64,000 bases of DNA, taken from positions 42,319 through 106,318 of the forward strand of contig SFDT01000003.1 of the NCBI GenBank assembly GCA_004558115.1, written 5' to 3'. Position 1 is the stretch's first letter. Each line of letters opens with the position of its first letter. Of this stretch, positions 27,100-35,686 are shown in pieces. The stretch comes from Clostridiales bacterium. GTDB taxonomy: Bacteria > Bacillota > Clostridia > Oscillospirales > Oscillospiraceae. Position numbers and translations under genes: made by a program. Under the pieces are notes generated by a model that was not told where the DNA came from, searched no databases, and saw only the letters and a list, made by a program, of their open reading frames with translations.

Positions 27100-27819
27100 T
27101 CATTCTCCAAATAAGATTTTTTGCAGGTCATAGACGCCGTTGGACTTTCCCGGCAGCAGCCGGGCCATGTGCAGGGCGCCGTTTACAAAGATCTGGCGGC
27201 TGGCGGCCCGGTGGGTGATGGAAAACTCCTCGTCAGGGCCGAAAAACTGAACAGTGTGGGTGCCGGCCACGGTGCCGCCCCGGAGGGCGTGAACACCGAT
27301 CTCTTTCGGGTCCCGCTTGCCGCAGTTGCCCTCCCGGCCATAGACCGGCGTCAGCTGGTGCTGGGGGTCAATGGCGTCCAGCAGGAGCTTGGCGGTGCCG
27401 CTGGGGGCGTCCGCTTTCTGGTTGTGGTGGACTTCCGTGATCTCAATGTCAAAATCCGGCTTCAGCACGCCGCTGACGGCCTGTAAGGCCCGGACGAACA
27501 CCGCCACGCCCAGAGAGAAGTTGGCGCTCCACAAAACGGGGGCGCAGGCGCCCAGAGCCCGCAGCCGCTCCAGCTCCGGGGCGGAATAGCCGGTGGTACC
27601 GGAGAGAAGGGGCGTGCCGGTGCGGCAGACGTAGCCTTCCACGGCGTCCAGGGCCCCGGGACGGGAGAAGTCGATGACCACGTCGGCGGTCAACGCTGGG
27701 TCCTCCAGGCGGAACAGGTCCTCATGGCCCAGGGCCGCGACGATCTCGTCGCCGGCCGCCAGGGCGGTCTCCTGAATGAGGCGGCCCATCTTGCCCCGGC
27801 CGATCAGCAGGAACCTCAC
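27100..27819 (-). CDS. dapB: 4-hydroxy-tetrahydrodipicolinate reductase DapB
   Basis: 239-residue NAD(P)H-dependent reductase. N-terminal Rossmann motif [15 protein letters not shown] (a shorter variant), [18 protein letters not shown], and the catalytic block [18 protein letters not shown] with the conserved His-His and Lys. Start GTG at 27819 overlaps the dapA stop (GTGA), so it is coupled to dapA. Confidence 0.95.
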   Translation of the reverse strand: MRFLLIGRGKMGRLIQETALAAGDEIVAALGHEDLFRLEDPALTADVVIDFSRPGALDAVEGYVCRTGTPLLSGTTGYSAPELERLRALGACAPVLWSANFSLGVAVFVRALQAVSGVLKPDFDIEITEVHHNQKADAPSGTAKLLLDAIDPQHQLTPVYGREGNCGKRDPKEIGVHALRGGTVAGTHTVQFFGPDEEFSITHRAASRQIFVNGALHMARLLPGKSNGVYDLQKILFGE

Positions 27820-28703
27820 AGCAGACCAGCCTCCTCCAGGGAAGCGCGGAGGACGGCGCTGTGCTCCGCGCTCATCTCACAAAGGGGCAGCCGCATGGGG
27901 CCCACGTTCAATCCCATCATGTTCATGGCGGCCTTGACGGGAATGGGGTTCACCTCGATGAACAAATCGTTCATGACCCGCAGATAGCGCAGGTGGTTGG
28001 CAACGGCCTGAGCCTGATTGCCGGAGAGGTAATCCGCCACGATCTGGTGGCACATGGCGGGCATGACGTTGGCGTAAACAGAGATGACGCCGCTGCCGCC
28101 GATGCTCATGAGGGGCACGGTGATGTCGTCATTGCCGGAGTACAGGGCGAAGTCGGGGCCGATGCAGTGGGCGATCTTCATGGCGTAGGACATGTCGCCG
28201 CTGGCCTCCTTGATGCCCACGATGTTGGGGTGCTTGGCAAGGCGCTCCACCACGGAAACGGGGATGGAGCAGCCGGTGCGGCCGGGGACGTTGTACAGCA
28301 GGCAGGGGATGTGGACGGCGTCCGCCGTCTGGGCGAAGTGGCGGTACATGCCCTCGGGATTGGCCTTGTTATAGTAGGGGGCAATGAGCAGCAGGGCATC
28401 GGCGCCCATGTCCTGATACTGGATGCTCTTTTCGATCTGGGTGGCGGTGCAGTTGGAGCCGCTGCCCACGATGACGGGCACCCGGCCGTTCACCACGCGG
28501 ATGGTGTGCTCCACCACGGAGGCGTCCTCCTCATGGCTCATGGTGGAGTATTCGCCGGTGGTGCCCAAAGTCAAAATGGCGTCGGTACCGGCGGCAATCT
28601 GGCGCTCCAGCAACTGCGTCAGCACCTCAAAATTCACGCTGCCGTCCTCATGGAACGGGGTGATCATGGCGACGATGGATCCCTGTACATGTTCGAACTT
28701 CAT
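27816..28703 (-). CDS. dapA: 4-hydroxy-tetrahydrodipicolinate synthase DapA
   Basis: 295-residue TIM-barrel aldolase that condenses pyruvate with aspartate semialdehyde, the entry step to diaminopimelate and lysine. GTTGEYSTM (usual GTTGES/AT), the Tyr in YNVPGRTG and the Schiff-base Lys in GIKEASGD are present. ATG 28703 has GGAGGACACC upstream; the long N-terminal extension of the open frame lies in the riboswitch and is not translated. First gene of the operon. Confidence 0.96.
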   Translation of the reverse strand: MKFEHVQGSIVAMITPFHEDGSVNFEVLTQLLERQIAAGTDAILTLGTTGEYSTMSHEEDASVVEHTIRVVNGRVPVIVGSGSNCTATQIEKSIQYQDMGADALLLIAPYYNKANPEGMYRHFAQTADAVHIPCLLYNVPGRTGCSIPVSVVERLAKHPNIVGIKEASGDMSYAMKIAHCIGPDFALYSGNDDITVPLMSIGGSGVISVYANVMPAMCHQIVADYLSGNQAQAVANHLRYLRVMNDLFIEVNPIPVKAAMNMMGLNVGPMRLPLCEMSAEHSAVLRASLEEAGLL

Positions 28704-28730
28704 TTTGGTGTCCTCCATACTTTCAAAAAT

Positions 28731-28761
28731 AAAAAGTCGGTAGAGACACGCCCCTACCGAC
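28731..28761 (-). terminator. Riboswitch-controlled terminator ahead of dapA
   Basis: On the minus strand GTCGGTAG pairs with CTACCGAC (arms 28754-28761 and 28736-28743), followed by TTTTT. It lies between the lysine aptamer and the dapA ribosome site, so ligand-induced premature termination is the likely control mode. Confidence 0.85.
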
Positions 28762-28801
28762 AGCCTTTCATGCTTTGAAAACATGGAGTGTTCTGTAAGC
28801 G

Positions 28802-28958
28802 GATAGCGCCCCCGCGGCCCCTGCCGCGGACAGTCCCGCGGGTATTCCCCGCGGCCCCACCGCCCGCCTGCACCCAGACGGACAGTTCGGCGGACTTGCC
28901 TCCCCCATGTTCCCAGCCTGCCGACTCCCATAGGCTCATCGCATCCGCGCCTCTATCT
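28802..28958 (-). promoter_or_regulatory. Lysine riboswitch (L box)
   Basis: On the minus strand the element opens with GATAGAGGCGCG and closes with GCGCTATC, forming P1. Inside are L-box core elements in the right order: GATGAGCC ... GGCTGG hairpin, a GGGGGAGGCA stretch, GTCCGCCGAACTG (compare the conserved GTCGCCGAAG) and a GC-rich final hairpin around GACTGTCCGC. A terminator with a U tract follows 40 bases later, then dapA. Lysine is expected to shut the operon down. Confidence 0.88.
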
Positions 28959-28969
28959 CATTTTTGGCT

Positions 28970-28998
28970 ATCATACCATCGCGCTTTGACAAATGCAA
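28970..28998 (-). promoter_or_regulatory. dapA operon promoter
   Basis: Minus strand TTGCAT (28993-28998), 17-bp spacer, TATGAT (28970-28975), about a dozen bases before the riboswitch P1 stem. Confidence 0.75.
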
Positions 28999-29040
28999 GA
29001 GGAAAATGAAAAAATTTCTCTCCTGGGGAAACAAGTGTGT

Positions 29041-29046
29041 TATAAT
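29041..29046 (+). promoter_or_regulatory. Candidate -10 of the amidohydrolase gene
   Basis: TATAAT preceded by TGT, an extended -10 (TGnTATAAT), 34 bases before the ATG. No good -35 is present at the normal distance. Confidence 0.45.
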
Positions 29047-29080
29047 GGCGGAAACTGACGATCCGAAGGAGGAGCCTTTC

Positions 29081-30238
29081 ATGTCTGTGGCAGATCACCG
29101 CCGAAAATTGCATACCATCCCCGAACTGATCGACCAGCTGCCGGAAACGGTGGCATATGTCCGTTCCGTGCTGGAGCCGCTGGGGTGCCGGCTGTCCGAG
29201 CCGATCCCCGGCAGTGTCTGCGCCTGGTTTGACGCCGGAAAGCCGGAGACCGTGGCTTTCCGGGCGGATATGGATGCCCTGCCGGGGACGGAGACCACCG
29301 GCGCCCCCTATGCCTCCACCCACAGCGGCATCATGCACGCCTGCGGCCACGACGGCCACACCGCCATGGCGCTGGCCCTGGCGGAATACGTGTCCGCCCA
29401 CCTTGCGGAGCTGCCACGGAATGTGCTGATGGTGTTCCAGCCGGCGGAGGAGACCACCGGCGGCGCCCAGCGGCTGTGCGATGCCGGTGTGCTGGCGGAC
29501 CACGGCGTGACGCGCATCTTCGGCCTGCACCTGTGGCCCGGCCTGCCGGAGGGAACGGTCTATACCCGCCCCGGCCCCCTGATGGCCCGGGCCAATGAGG
29601 TGACGGTGACGGTCACCGGAAAGAGCGTCCATGTCTCCCGTGCCGGCGAGGGGCGGGACGCCCTGGCGGCGGGTATGGAATATCTCCGCCGGGCCTACGC
29701 CATGGTGGACGCCCTGCCGCCTGAGGAACCGCGGGCGTTCCTGTTCGGCAAGATGACCTCCGGCACCGTTCGCAACGCCGTCAGCGGGAAAACGGTGCTG
29801 GAAGGGAGCCTGCGCACCTACCGGGAGGAGACCCATTGCCACTGCGAGGCACAGCTGGAAGCCATCGGCCGGGACATTGCCGCCATGACCGGCTGCGGCG
29901 TGGACGTATATCTGAACGAGGGCTATCCGGCGGTATGGAACCACGAGGGACTGTACAAAGAGGTCTGCGCCGCCCTGGGAGACGCGGCTCCCGCCCTGTT
30001 GGATACGCCCGCCCTAGCGGCGGAGGACTTTGCCTTTTACCAGCGGGCCGTTCCCGGCGTGTTTTTCCTGCTGGGCGCGGGAGCGGTGCCGGAGCTCCAT
30101 TCTCCGGATTTCAATTTTGATGATGAGACCGTGCTGCCCAAAGGCGTGGAGTTTTTGAAAAAGCTGCTGATCTGTTACAGACTTTTGATGAACCGCTCCA
30201 CCCGGTCCAGACCCTCCTTCAGGTCCTGGTCGGAGTAG
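29081..30238 (+). CDS. dapL: M20-family amidohydrolase, probable N-acetyldiaminopimelate deacetylase
   Basis: 385 residues, M20D metallopeptidase fold. Metal-site motifs: MHACGHDGHTAMAL and FQPAEETTGGA; RADMDALP upstream and the C-terminal LAAEDFAFY complete the family pattern. DapL removes the acetyl group in the last step of the DapH-PatA-DapL branch, and the location beside dapH and an aminotransferase supports that, though hippurate-type or other N-acyl amino acid hydrolases look similar. ATG 29081 has GAAGGAGGAG upstream. The last ~20 residues run antisense into the end of the convergent aminotransferase gene (64-base overlap). Confidence 0.78.
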   Translation: MSVADHRRKLHTIPELIDQLPETVAYVRSVLEPLGCRLSEPIPGSVCAWFDAGKPETVAFRADMDALPGTETTGAPYASTHSGIMHACGHDGHTAMALALAEYVSAHLAELPRNVLMVFQPAEETTGGAQRLCDAGVLADHGVTRIFGLHLWPGLPEGTVYTRPGPLMARANEVTVTVTGKSVHVSRAGEGRDALAAGMEYLRRAYAMVDALPPEEPRAFLFGKMTSGTVRNAVSGKTVLEGSLRTYREETHCHCEAQLEAIGRDIAAMTGCGVDVYLNEGYPAVWNHEGLYKEVCAALGDAAPALLDTPALAAEDFAFYQRAVPGVFFLLGAGAVPELHSPDFNFDDETVLPKGVEFLKKLLICYRLLMNRSTRSRPSFRSWSE

Positions 30239-31311
30239 CAGTAGGAAAGGCGCATGAAGCCCTCCGTGCCGAAGTAGATGCCGGGGATCAGGCCCACCAG
30301 CCCCTCCTTCAGCATCCGGGTGCAGAAGGTGACGGAGTCCATGCCGAACTTCCGGATGTCAATGAACATGTAAAAGGCCCCCTGGGGCTCCTCCACCTCC
30401 AGACCCATGGCCCGCAGCCGCCGGTACACGTAGTCCCGCCGCTTGCGGAAAAGCTCCGCTATATCGTTAGTGGGCAGGCCCAGGGCCGTGACGCAGGCTC
30501 GCTGGACGAAGGAGGGAATGGAGGTGACGGCGTACTGGTGGAGCACCTGGATGCGGCTCATGACCGGTCTGTCCGCCATGCAGTAGCCCAGCCGCCAGCC
30601 GGTCATGGCATAGGGCTTGGAAAAGCTCTGGACCACGATGCTCCGGTCCCGCATGTCCGCGTATTCGGCAAAGCTGTGGTAGTCCTCTGTGTAGCACAGC
30701 GCCCGGTACACATCGTCGCACAGGACGAAAATAGGCTTGTCCCGCAGTATCCGGTGGATGCCCTCCAGCGTCTCCCGGGTGTACACGCAGCCGGTGGGGT
30801 TGTTGGGGGAGGTGAGGACGATGGCCTTGGTCCTGGGGGTGATGGCTGCCGCCAGCGCCTCCGGGACGATCTGGAAGCGGCTGTCCTCCGTGGGCAGGAA
30901 CACAGGCACTCCGTCCCGCAACCGCACCAGGGCCTCGTACAGGCCGAAGGCGGGGGTGGGGATGATGACCTCGTCGCCGGGGTTCAAAATAGCGGAGAGG
31001 GCGATGGACAGCGCCTCCGTGGCGCCCACGGTGGTGACGATCTCCTCCGGCGCGTATACAAGGCCGTGGGCCGTTTCCTCAAAGCGGGAGATGGCCTCCA
31101 GCAGGTAGGTGTAGCCGTTGCCGGGGGGATAGTGGGTGTCGTTATCGTCCAGGGCGGCCTTGGCGGCCTCCTTCACGGCGTCAGGCGTGTTCAGGTCCGG
31201 CTCGCCGATGGTCAGGGCGCAGGCACCGGGGGTGTCCCGCACCAGGTAGGAAAACTGGCGGATGCCGGAGATCTCCACCTGGGTCACGGCGTTGTTCAAG
31301 GTCAGCTTCAT
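30175..31311 (-). CDS. Class I/II PLP aminotransferase, probable PatA (N-acetyl-diaminopimelate aminotransferase)
   Basis: 378 residues. N-terminal ISGIRQFSYLV, substrate/PLP features TIGEPDLNTPD, SPNNPTGCVYTRE, the aspartate in VLCDDVYRAL, the Schiff-base Lys in SFSKPYAMTGWRLGY and the terminal Arg in FMRLSYCYS. This is the AspC/PatA group. It sits next to dapL, dapA, dapB and dapH, and would supply the missing transaminase of the acetylase route, but the sequence alone does not exclude an aromatic or aspartate aminotransferase. GAGGAG lies nine bases before the ATG. Confidence 0.75.
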   Translation of the reverse strand: MKLTLNNAVTQVEISGIRQFSYLVRDTPGACALTIGEPDLNTPDAVKEAAKAALDDNDTHYPPGNGYTYLLEAISRFEETAHGLVYAPEEIVTTVGATEALSIALSAILNPGDEVIIPTPAFGLYEALVRLRDGVPVFLPTEDSRFQIVPEALAAAITPRTKAIVLTSPNNPTGCVYTRETLEGIHRILRDKPIFVLCDDVYRALCYTEDYHSFAEYADMRDRSIVVQSFSKPYAMTGWRLGYCMADRPVMSRIQVLHQYAVTSIPSFVQRACVTALGLPTNDIAELFRKRRDYVYRRLRAMGLEVEEPQGAFYMFIDIRKFGMDSVTFCTRMLKEGLVGLIPGIYFGTEGFMRLSYCYSDQDLKEGLDRVERFIKSL

Positions 31312-31391
31312 AAGTCCACGCTCCTCGCTGGGTGAGATTTGGCAATAGTATAGGCGGATGAAAAACGAATGTCAATGCATGAATATGCAGA

Positions 31392-31424
31392 AAAAGAGGC
31401 CTTCCCGGTGGGAAGGCCTCTTTT
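31392..31424 (-). terminator. Terminator after the 597-residue membrane protein gene
   Basis: AAAAGAGGCCTTCCC / GGGAAGGCCTCTTTT with a GGT loop, just 13 bases past the stop codon of the minus-strand gene. Confidence 0.9.
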
Positions 31425-31437
31425 GTTGTACTGAAGC

Positions 31438-33231
31438 TCAGGCGGCGGGGGAGGCTTCTTCTCCCGCAAACCGGAAGCCGCTGGCGGCGACGATGCCGTT
31501 TTCCGGGAAGTCGGCGCCCTCCAGCGCGTAGTCATACCAGATGTGGTCGCCCACGTCCAGCAGCACTGCCCGGGGCACCTGGGCGGCGTTGAAGTCCAGG
31601 AAGCCGATGCCGTTTTCCAGCCGCACATAGAAGTGGGTGTTGCCGTCGATGACGGAGGTGCGGATCTCGGCAATGATGCCGTCCTGGGTGCGGACATCGC
31701 CGCCGGAGACGCCGGTCTGCCCGGCGCCGATGAGGCCGGCGTTGGCCAGGGCCTGCCGGTAATTGCTCTCGCAGGCGGCCACGGTCTGACCGGTCTCCAC
31801 GATCTGATACTGCTCCACGTTCACCATGGCGTACATTTTCACCAAGCCGTCATCACCCTTCAGGGCCATGAAATAGGTGGGCTGGTCGGCGATGTTCAGC
31901 AGCAGGGGGAAGGTGGCGTTATAGCGCATCTGCTGCACCTGGCTCTGGGCGGACTCCATGGCGGAGGTCTCCGTGGCGCCGGCGATGGAGTAGAAATGGG
32001 TCTCCTTCGTCCGCTGGTTGGAGAGGATGAAGCCGATGTTGGACTGGTCGGAGGTGACGGAGGTGACGCCGGTGTACATATACACATCGTCGTTGATGGC
32101 GATGTAGTTCCAGCCGTCGGTGGTCAGCGTCACATCCCGCTGGCCGAAAATGGAGTTGAGGAAGCCGTTGTGGTACATGCCGTAGTAGTCGTACTGCTCC
32201 ATGATGATGTCGGAGGAGTATACCCGGTCCACCCAACTGGGGACTTCTTCATAGTAAGTGCTCTCGCCGGTGATGGCATTCACCAGAACGGCGCCCTGGA
32301 TGTCCGTGCCGCCGAAGAGGCCGATGGTCTTGACGATGCGGGAGCAGACCCAATAGGGTGTGCCCGATTCGTCGATCTCAAACACGGGCTCGTCAAACAT
32401 CATGGTGGGGTAGTGGAACCGCAGGTGACGGTACAGGTTCCGGCCAAAGTGCTCGGCGGTGGTGTATTTCATGCCCTCCTCCAGCCGGATCACATTAGCC
32501 TCCTGGGTCACCATGTCGATGACGATATAGGCCGGCAGGCCCTGGGAGCGGTTGGTGAACCATTTGATGAGGTCGCCGTAGGCCAGGGAGGTGACCCGGA
32601 CGGGCCGGCCCTGGTAGTTGATCTGGTTGTAGGTGGGCAGGATCTCGAACTGGGACACCATGTCGCTGAGCTCGCCCAGCTTCCGGCTGCCCAGCCGGGA
32701 GGCGGAGCTGGCGTCCAGCATGGGGATCTGGTCATAGGAGATCTCCTCGATCTCCGCGGTGAAATCGCCGCTCTCAATGGTCAGCAGCTGGCTGTAAGCG
32801 CCCGCCCGCAGCACTACCCAGGAGGTGATGGAGCCCACGGCGATAACGGCGATCAGCGCGATAAAAGCCAGAAACGGCACGGTGCATTGCTTTTTGACAA
32901 AGCCCACATAGCCCTTGACGCCGTCCCCCTGAAAACCGGAGGTCAGCACGGCGCACACGCAGTAGACGGCGCACACCAAGAAGGCAAAGACGTAAAACTC
33001 CTCCGCGTGGAGGTTGATGGCCGGCAGCTCCGCATAGAAATACACCAGGGCGAACACCAGCGTCACGCCCAGATTGATGAGGGTGCGGGTGAAGGCGTTG
33101 CCGATGGGCTTGCGGGGCTTGCGGGTCCGTTTGGGCGGCGGGGCGTCATCGGCACCGCCGTTGGAGGCATACCCCTGAAATCCCTGGAAGCCCTGGAAGC
33201 TGCCGGGGTCAAAATGAAAAGAAAAAGGCAT
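31438..33231 (-). CDS. Unrecognised three-helix membrane protein with large extracytoplasmic domain
   Basis: I do not recognise this family. 597 residues from ATG 33231 (GGAAAGGAG upstream). Order: an FQG-repeat N-terminus (residues 12-20), a basic Pro/Lys/Arg stretch (31-42), three helices at about 50-67, 79-97 and 118-140, then ~450 soluble residues. The latter has alternating beta-rich stretches; the segment GTPYWVCSRIV ... GAVLVNAITGES resembles a PepSY-like strand-turn, weakly. With three helices and a cytoplasmic N-terminus, the big domain should face outside. Monocistronic, with its own terminator. Confidence 0.7.
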   Translation of the reverse strand: MPFSFHFDPGSFQGFQGFQGYASNGGADDAPPPKRTRKPRKPIGNAFTRTLINLGVTLVFALVYFYAELPAINLHAEEFYVFAFLVCAVYCVCAVLTSGFQGDGVKGYVGFVKKQCTVPFLAFIALIAVIAVGSITSWVVLRAGAYSQLLTIESGDFTAEIEEISYDQIPMLDASSASRLGSRKLGELSDMVSQFEILPTYNQINYQGRPVRVTSLAYGDLIKWFTNRSQGLPAYIVIDMVTQEANVIRLEEGMKYTTAEHFGRNLYRHLRFHYPTMMFDEPVFEIDESGTPYWVCSRIVKTIGLFGGTDIQGAVLVNAITGESTYYEEVPSWVDRVYSSDIIMEQYDYYGMYHNGFLNSIFGQRDVTLTTDGWNYIAINDDVYMYTGVTSVTSDQSNIGFILSNQRTKETHFYSIAGATETSAMESAQSQVQQMRYNATFPLLLNIADQPTYFMALKGDDGLVKMYAMVNVEQYQIVETGQTVAACESNYRQALANAGLIGAGQTGVSGGDVRTQDGIIAEIRTSVIDGNTHFYVRLENGIGFLDFNAAQVPRAVLLDVGDHIWYDYALEGADFPENGIVAASGFRFAGEEASPAA

Positions 33232-33399
33232 GAAAAAGCTCCTTTCCACAGTTGCGGAATGCAATGATTATTCATGATACAGGAAAAGTATGAACAAATC
33301 AAGTTTCCCCGAAAAAAGCTGAAAATTTCCGCAGTTTCCAATTGGGCAGGGTGCCAAAAATTTGAGTTAAAATTTGTACGGCGGAGCGGGTGGTTTTAG

Positions 33400-33439
33400 T
33401 TGCCGGGGGCAACGAAATTGTGGTATGGTATTACCACAA
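33400..33439 (+). promoter_or_regulatory. Two small inverted repeats upstream of the MBL-fold gene
   Basis: GTTGCC / GGCAAC around 33399-33413 and TTGTGGTA / TACCACAA (33418-33425 and 33432-33439, six-base loop), ending 19 bases before the ATG. Could be an operator or a leader hairpin. Confidence 0.4.
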
Positions 33440-33458
33440 AATAACAGGGGGACTTTGT

Positions 33459-34409
33459 ATGCTGGTATTGGATTTCATCAACGTGGGCAATGGCGACTCC
33501 GCGCTGATCCGGGAGATGGAGGAAGGGCGGCAGGTGTTTGCCATGCTGGTGGACTGCGGCCACGACTGTCTGGTGCGGGATGACCATCCGCCGCTGAATG
33601 ACCAACGCTCCTGCCGGATCTACGCCGGTGACTTTCTGAAGAAGCAGGGCGTGACCCATTTGGACGTTCTGCTGCTGACCCATTTCCACCGGGACCACAT
33701 CGGCGGGCTGGGCCGGGTGCTGGAGGCCGTGACAGTGGGCGAACTCATCGCCAGCTACATCCCGCCGGAGGACAGCGTTCCCCTGGAGCCGGACGGGGAC
33801 AATGGCCTGCCCAAGGCTGCCCGGAACCTGCTGCGGTGCGTGGATATGTATGCCAGGGCCCTGCGGGAGCATCCGGGCCGCATCCGTACCATGACACAGA
33901 TCCCCGGTGACCATATGGAGGTCCGGCAGCTGACGCCGTCGCTGAAAATGAACATCCTCTGCGGCGAGCCCGCCCTGTACCCCCGGCAGAAGGCGGTCTA
34001 CGACGCGGCCTTCCGGGGAGAGCGCAATCACTATGATCTGGTCCATTGGGGCAAATCCATGAACGTGTCCAGCCTGCGTCAGCGGCTGTTTTACCACGGG
34101 AAGGAGATCATGCTGGGCGGCGACGCCTACGCCCATATGTGGGAGACGGAGAGCGCCACTCCCTGCGATATTTTGAAGGTCCCCCACCACGCCTCCCTTT
34201 CCTCCACGACCCGAAAGCTCCTGGCCATGCTCCAGCCTAAGACCGCGGTGGTCAGCGTGGCTGCCGGACGGCCCGATGAGCGCCCCCATCCGTATATCGT
34301 CTCTCTGATCCAAGAATACACCCGGGACCTGCATTTTACCGATTCCGTGGACATCCCTGGCCTGGTCCAGCCGGAGTATCACGAGTCCGTGCATCTGGAG
34401 GTCGAATAA
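33459..34409 (+). CDS. MBL-fold hydrolase, ComEC/Rec2-like soluble domain
   Basis: 316 residues. Starts with LDFINVGNGDSALI, as in the C-terminal nuclease-like domain of ComEC, and carries the metal motif THFHRDH (HxHxDH), further metal-ligand candidates in MLGGDAY and the KVPHHAS motif. No membrane segment, so a cytoplasmic metal-dependent hydrolase, possibly a nuclease or phosphodiesterase. ATG 33459 follows CAGGGGGA; an upstream start at 33390 would include the hairpins and is unlikely. Single-gene unit. Confidence 0.82.
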   Translation: MLVLDFINVGNGDSALIREMEEGRQVFAMLVDCGHDCLVRDDHPPLNDQRSCRIYAGDFLKKQGVTHLDVLLLTHFHRDHIGGLGRVLEAVTVGELIASYIPPEDSVPLEPDGDNGLPKAARNLLRCVDMYARALREHPGRIRTMTQIPGDHMEVRQLTPSLKMNILCGEPALYPRQKAVYDAAFRGERNHYDLVHWGKSMNVSSLRQRLFYHGKEIMLGGDAYAHMWETESATPCDILKVPHHASLSSTTRKLLAMLQPKTAVVSVAAGRPDERPHPYIVSLIQEYTRDLHFTDSVDIPGLVQPEYHESVHLEVE

Positions 34410-34414
34410 ACGTC

Positions 34415-34449
34415 AAAAAAGCAGCCGCCCACAGGGCGGCTGCTTTTTT
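34415..34449. terminator. Bidirectional terminator between the MBL gene and the leftward inositol arm
   Basis: AAAAAAGCAGCCGCCC / GGGCGGCTGCTTTTTT with an ACA loop. Confidence 0.93.
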
Positions 34450-34469
34450 GTGTAGTGATGGGAAAAGGC

Positions 34470-35486
34470 TCAGCCGATCTTCACGATCTTGCCAGTCTTC
34501 CAAGCCTCGGTGGTGGCGTAGCCGATCACGGTGGACTTGGTGCCGTCGTACACGGTGGTGCCGGGCTGCTTGCCCTCCAGCGCGCAGTTGACGAACTCCT
34601 CCATCTCGGTGAGGTAGGACTCGGCGAACCGCTCGGGGAAGGAGCCCACGCACTCAGTGCAGGCGCCGTTGACGTTGTAGACCATGGCCTGGTTCTTCTC
34701 AGGCACGGCGGAGATACGGATGGTGCCCTCGGTGCCCACGACCTCGGTCTCCACATGGTAGCCATAGGGAGCGGTGCGGCCCACGTGGACCATGCCCATA
34801 GCGCCGTTTTCAAACTTGTACACGGCCACGCCGGTCTCGTCATCGCCGGCTTCCTTGAACTCGGGATGCTTGAAGGTGGCGCCCATGGCGTAGACCTCGG
34901 TGGCCTCGCAGCCCAGGAACCAGCGCATCAGGTCGATATCGTGGATGGCCATGTCCAGGAAGATGCCGCCGGAGGTCTTGGCAAAGCGGATGGCGCCGTC
35001 CACGAGAGCCTCGGGGTCGATGCCGGTGGCTTTCACCAGGTAGGGGGTGCCGATGGCGCCTTCCTCGATCTTCTGCTTGGCGTAGGCGTAGGACTTGTCA
35101 TACCGGCGCATGAAGCCCAGCATGAAGGTCAGGTCGGGATGGCGCTCCACAGCGGCCTCGGCCTGCTTGCACTGGGCCACATCCACGCCCAGAGGCTTCT
35201 CGGAGAACACGTGCTTGCCGGCGTCCAGAGCCGCCTCGATCTGCCAGCAGTGCTCGGAAGAGGTGGTGACGATGACCACGGCGTCGATGTCAGCCTTGGC
35301 CAGCATCTCCCGGTAATCGGTGTAAACATCCGTGACGCCCAGCTCCTGCTTGGCATATTCCAGCTCAGCGGGCACGATGGAGCAGGCGGCGGTCAGTTCG
35401 GCGTTGGGGATCTTGTAGGCGATATTCTGGGCATGGACCTTGCCAAGGCGGCCCAGGCCAACAATGCCGATGCGAAGCTTCTTCAT
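34470..35486 (-). CDS. Gfo/Idh/MocA-family dehydrogenase, inositol 2-dehydrogenase type
   Basis: 338 residues. N-terminal Rossmann fold with GIVGLGRLGKVHAQNI, the catalytic Lys in FSEKPLGVD and the catalytic Asp-x3-His style block FLDMAIHDIDLMRWFLG. Probably oxidises myo-inositol or a stereoisomer such as scyllo- or D-chiro-inositol with NAD. Last gene of the leftward arm behind an inositol-type ABC importer; a TATAAT on the minus strand (35584-35589) suggests it can also be transcribed on its own. GGAGGAATG precedes the ATG. The window encodes a second paralogue at 43762. Confidence 0.85.
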   Translation of the reverse strand: MKKLRIGIVGLGRLGKVHAQNIAYKIPNAELTAACSIVPAELEYAKQELGVTDVYTDYREMLAKADIDAVVIVTTSSEHCWQIEAALDAGKHVFSEKPLGVDVAQCKQAEAAVERHPDLTFMLGFMRRYDKSYAYAKQKIEEGAIGTPYLVKATGIDPEALVDGAIRFAKTSGGIFLDMAIHDIDLMRWFLGCEATEVYAMGATFKHPEFKEAGDDETGVAVYKFENGAMGMVHVGRTAPYGYHVETEVVGTEGTIRISAVPEKNQAMVYNVNGACTECVGSFPERFAESYLTEMEEFVNCALEGKQPGTTVYDGTKSTVIGYATTEAWKTGKIVKIG

Positions 35487-35636
35487 AAAATCATTCCTCC
35501 ATATTGGGGCGGACCCCAGGTGTGCTTTGCCAATGAGCCCCGCAAAGCTGGGGACGTGGGCGGCTTTGTGCCATTCGCGTTGCATTATAACAGACTGCAG
35601 TGAAAAAGAAAAGGCCCAAAAAACCTTTTTTATAAA

Positions 35637-35666
35637 TTGACATGGGGCGTTTCCGCCCCATGTCAA
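35637..35666 (-). terminator. Perfect 13-bp inverted repeat after the permease gene
   Basis: TTGACATGGGGCG / CGCCCCATGTCAA with a four-base loop, 20 bases past the permease stop. On the minus strand TTTATAAAAAA follows, a poor U tract; it may terminate, or stabilise the upstream mRNA 3' end. Confidence 0.6.
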
Positions 35667-35686
35667 TGGCAGGTATATGCAGGAAA

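Noticed and set aside
28704..28931. N-terminal extension of DapA
   Set aside because: The sequence is the lysine riboswitch and its terminator; DapA begins at 28703 with a good ribosome site.
35637..35666. Transposon end
   Set aside because: It is a short hairpin with a four-base loop and no transposase or target duplication nearby.
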